Shown here: one piece after another, positions 63,316 through 64,000 of the stretch | How positions within the stretch are numbered: position 1 is the first letter of the stretch | How the letters are laid out: each line of letters starts with the position of its first letter | Assembly (NCBI RefSeq): GCF_018502625.1 | Contig: NZ_CP075566.1 | Location: 4,388,001-4,452,000, forward strand | Reading direction: 5' to 3' | Source: Pseudomonas hormoni | GTDB lineage: Bacteria; Pseudomonadota; Gammaproteobacteria; Pseudomonadales; Pseudomonadaceae | Length of the DNA: 64,000 nucleotides | Notes under the pieces: model-generated | What the model was told of the DNA's origin: nothing | What the model saw: only the letters and a program-made list of their open reading frames with translations | Database searches by the model: none | Translations under genes and position numbers: made by a program

Positions 63316-64000
63316 TCAGAAAAGCTTCCGACCCTTGTTCGCCGCAATACGCATGCGCAGGGCGTTCAGCTTGATGAAGCCAGCCGCATCCGCCTGGTTG
63401 TAGGCGCCGCCATCTTCTTCAAATGTCGCAATGTTGGCGTCGAACAACGATTCGTCGGACTTGCGACCCGTGACGATGACGTTGCCCTTGTACAGCTTCA
63501 GGCGCACAACGCCGTTCACGTGTGCCTGGGAAGCATCGATCATCTGTTGCAGCATCAGACGCTCAGGGCTCCACCAGTAACCGGTGTAGATCAGACTGGC
63601 GTATTTAGGCATCAACTCGTCTTTGAGGTGAGCCACTTCACGGTCCAGGGTGATCGATTCGATCGCACGGTGAGCGCGCAGCATGATGGTGCCGCCTGGG
63701 GTTTCGTAGCAGCCCCGGGACTTCATGCCCACGTAACGGTTCTCGACGATGTCGAGGCGGCCGATGCCGTGTTCGCCACCGATACGGTTCAGGGTCGCCA
63801 GCACCGTCGCTGGAGTCATTTCGACGCCGTCCAATGCAACGATGTCGCCGTTGCGGTAGGTCAGTTCCAGGTACTGCGCTTTATCTGGAGCCTTCTCCGG
63901 GGAGACGGTCCATTTCCACATGTCTTCTTCGTGCTCGGTCCAGGTGTCTTCCAGCACGCCGCCTTCATAGGAGATGTGCAGCAGGTTGGCATCCATCGAG
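63316..64000 (-). CDS. argG: argininosuccinate synthase, C-terminal part
   Basis: The gene runs out of the window on the right; 227 codons to the stop are seen. The enzyme joins citrulline and aspartate, with ATP, to argininosuccinate in arginine synthesis. Visible features are [39 protein letters not shown] with the substrate-binding residues, [15 protein letters not shown], and [10 protein letters not shown]. The first half with the P-loop is outside. No sign of truncation. Confidence 0.97.
   Translation of the reverse strand, partial: SMDANLLHISYEGGVLEDTWTEHEEDMWKWTVSPEKAPDKAQYLELTYRNGDIVALDGVEMTPATVLATLNRIGGEHGIGRLDIVENRYVGMKSRGCYETPGGTIMLRAHRAIESITLDREVAHLKDELMPKYASLIYTGYWWSPERLMLQQMIDASQAHVNGVVRLKLYKGNVIVTGRKSDESLFDANIATFEEDGGAYNQADAAGFIKLNALRMRIAANKGRKLF

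Overview
The window is chromosomal DNA of a GC-rich gammaproteobacterium, almost certainly of the Pseudomonas fluorescens group. The evidence is the ColR/ColS locus with its methyltransferase and LPS-kinase operon, pobR/pobA, kgtP with a sigma-54 promoter and a DctB/DctD-type regulator pair, argP/LysE exporter, the mrp-metG-rsx-nth order, and about twenty intergenic REP doublets of three families typical of these genomes. I see no tRNA, rRNA, CRISPR array, prophage or insertion sequence. Both ends cut genes: a class I fumarase on the left and argG on the right.

Region by region. 1-5500: end of fumarase, a histidine kinase/sigma-54 activator pair, and kgtP behind two matched activator sites and a -24/-12 promoter. 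5700-8200: flavin reductase-like protein, a small unknown protein, an ABM-domain monooxygenase and an AraC regulator. 8300-17000: a six-gene minus-strand unit (ThDP decarboxylase of the AruI type, aldehyde dehydrogenase, Tat-exported binding protein, two permeases, ATPase) with a divergent LysR regulator, most simply read as uptake and oxidation of a guanidino or polyamine-like compound. 17100-24100: NAD(P)-binding protein, an unusual MBL-fold protein with a divergent LysR regulator, pobR/pobA and a DHA2 MFS exporter. 24200-30200: tandem-Cache periplasmic protein, coiled-coil membrane protein, epimerase, argP/ACT protein/LysE exporter, sodB. 30200-31100: a gene-free block made of four direct REP copies around a GC-rich structured element.

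31100-43300: a GGDEF-EAL protein; a four-gene imelysin/di-haem/imelysin/DUF1513 cluster like the iron-responsive PA4370-4373 set; and an RND pump pair without an outer-membrane partner. 43400-48100: the ColRS envelope-stress locus. ColR-box-like sequences lie in front of both the PAP2 phosphatase gene and the methyltransferase-inaA operon, which also ends in a small secreted protein. 48300-54000: groEL/groES with a heat-shock-like promoter, fxsA, a HugZ-type protein, an SDR and mrp. 54300-61400: metG, a strongly modified rsx (Rnf) operon, nth and a PA3496-family small gene. 61400-64000: a LuxR-type response regulator, an AT-rich island with an unrecognised membrane protein, and the end of argG.

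The most unusual locus is the rsx operon at 56521-60386. It has no rsxC. RsxA and RsxE lack three of the four cysteines expected to hold the membrane [2Fe-2S] cluster. RsxB lacks its membrane anchor but carries three roughly 50-residue helical repeats, and rsxD has a one-base frameshift in a short C run. It is either a remodelled Rnf-like complex with a different electron path or a locus in decay.
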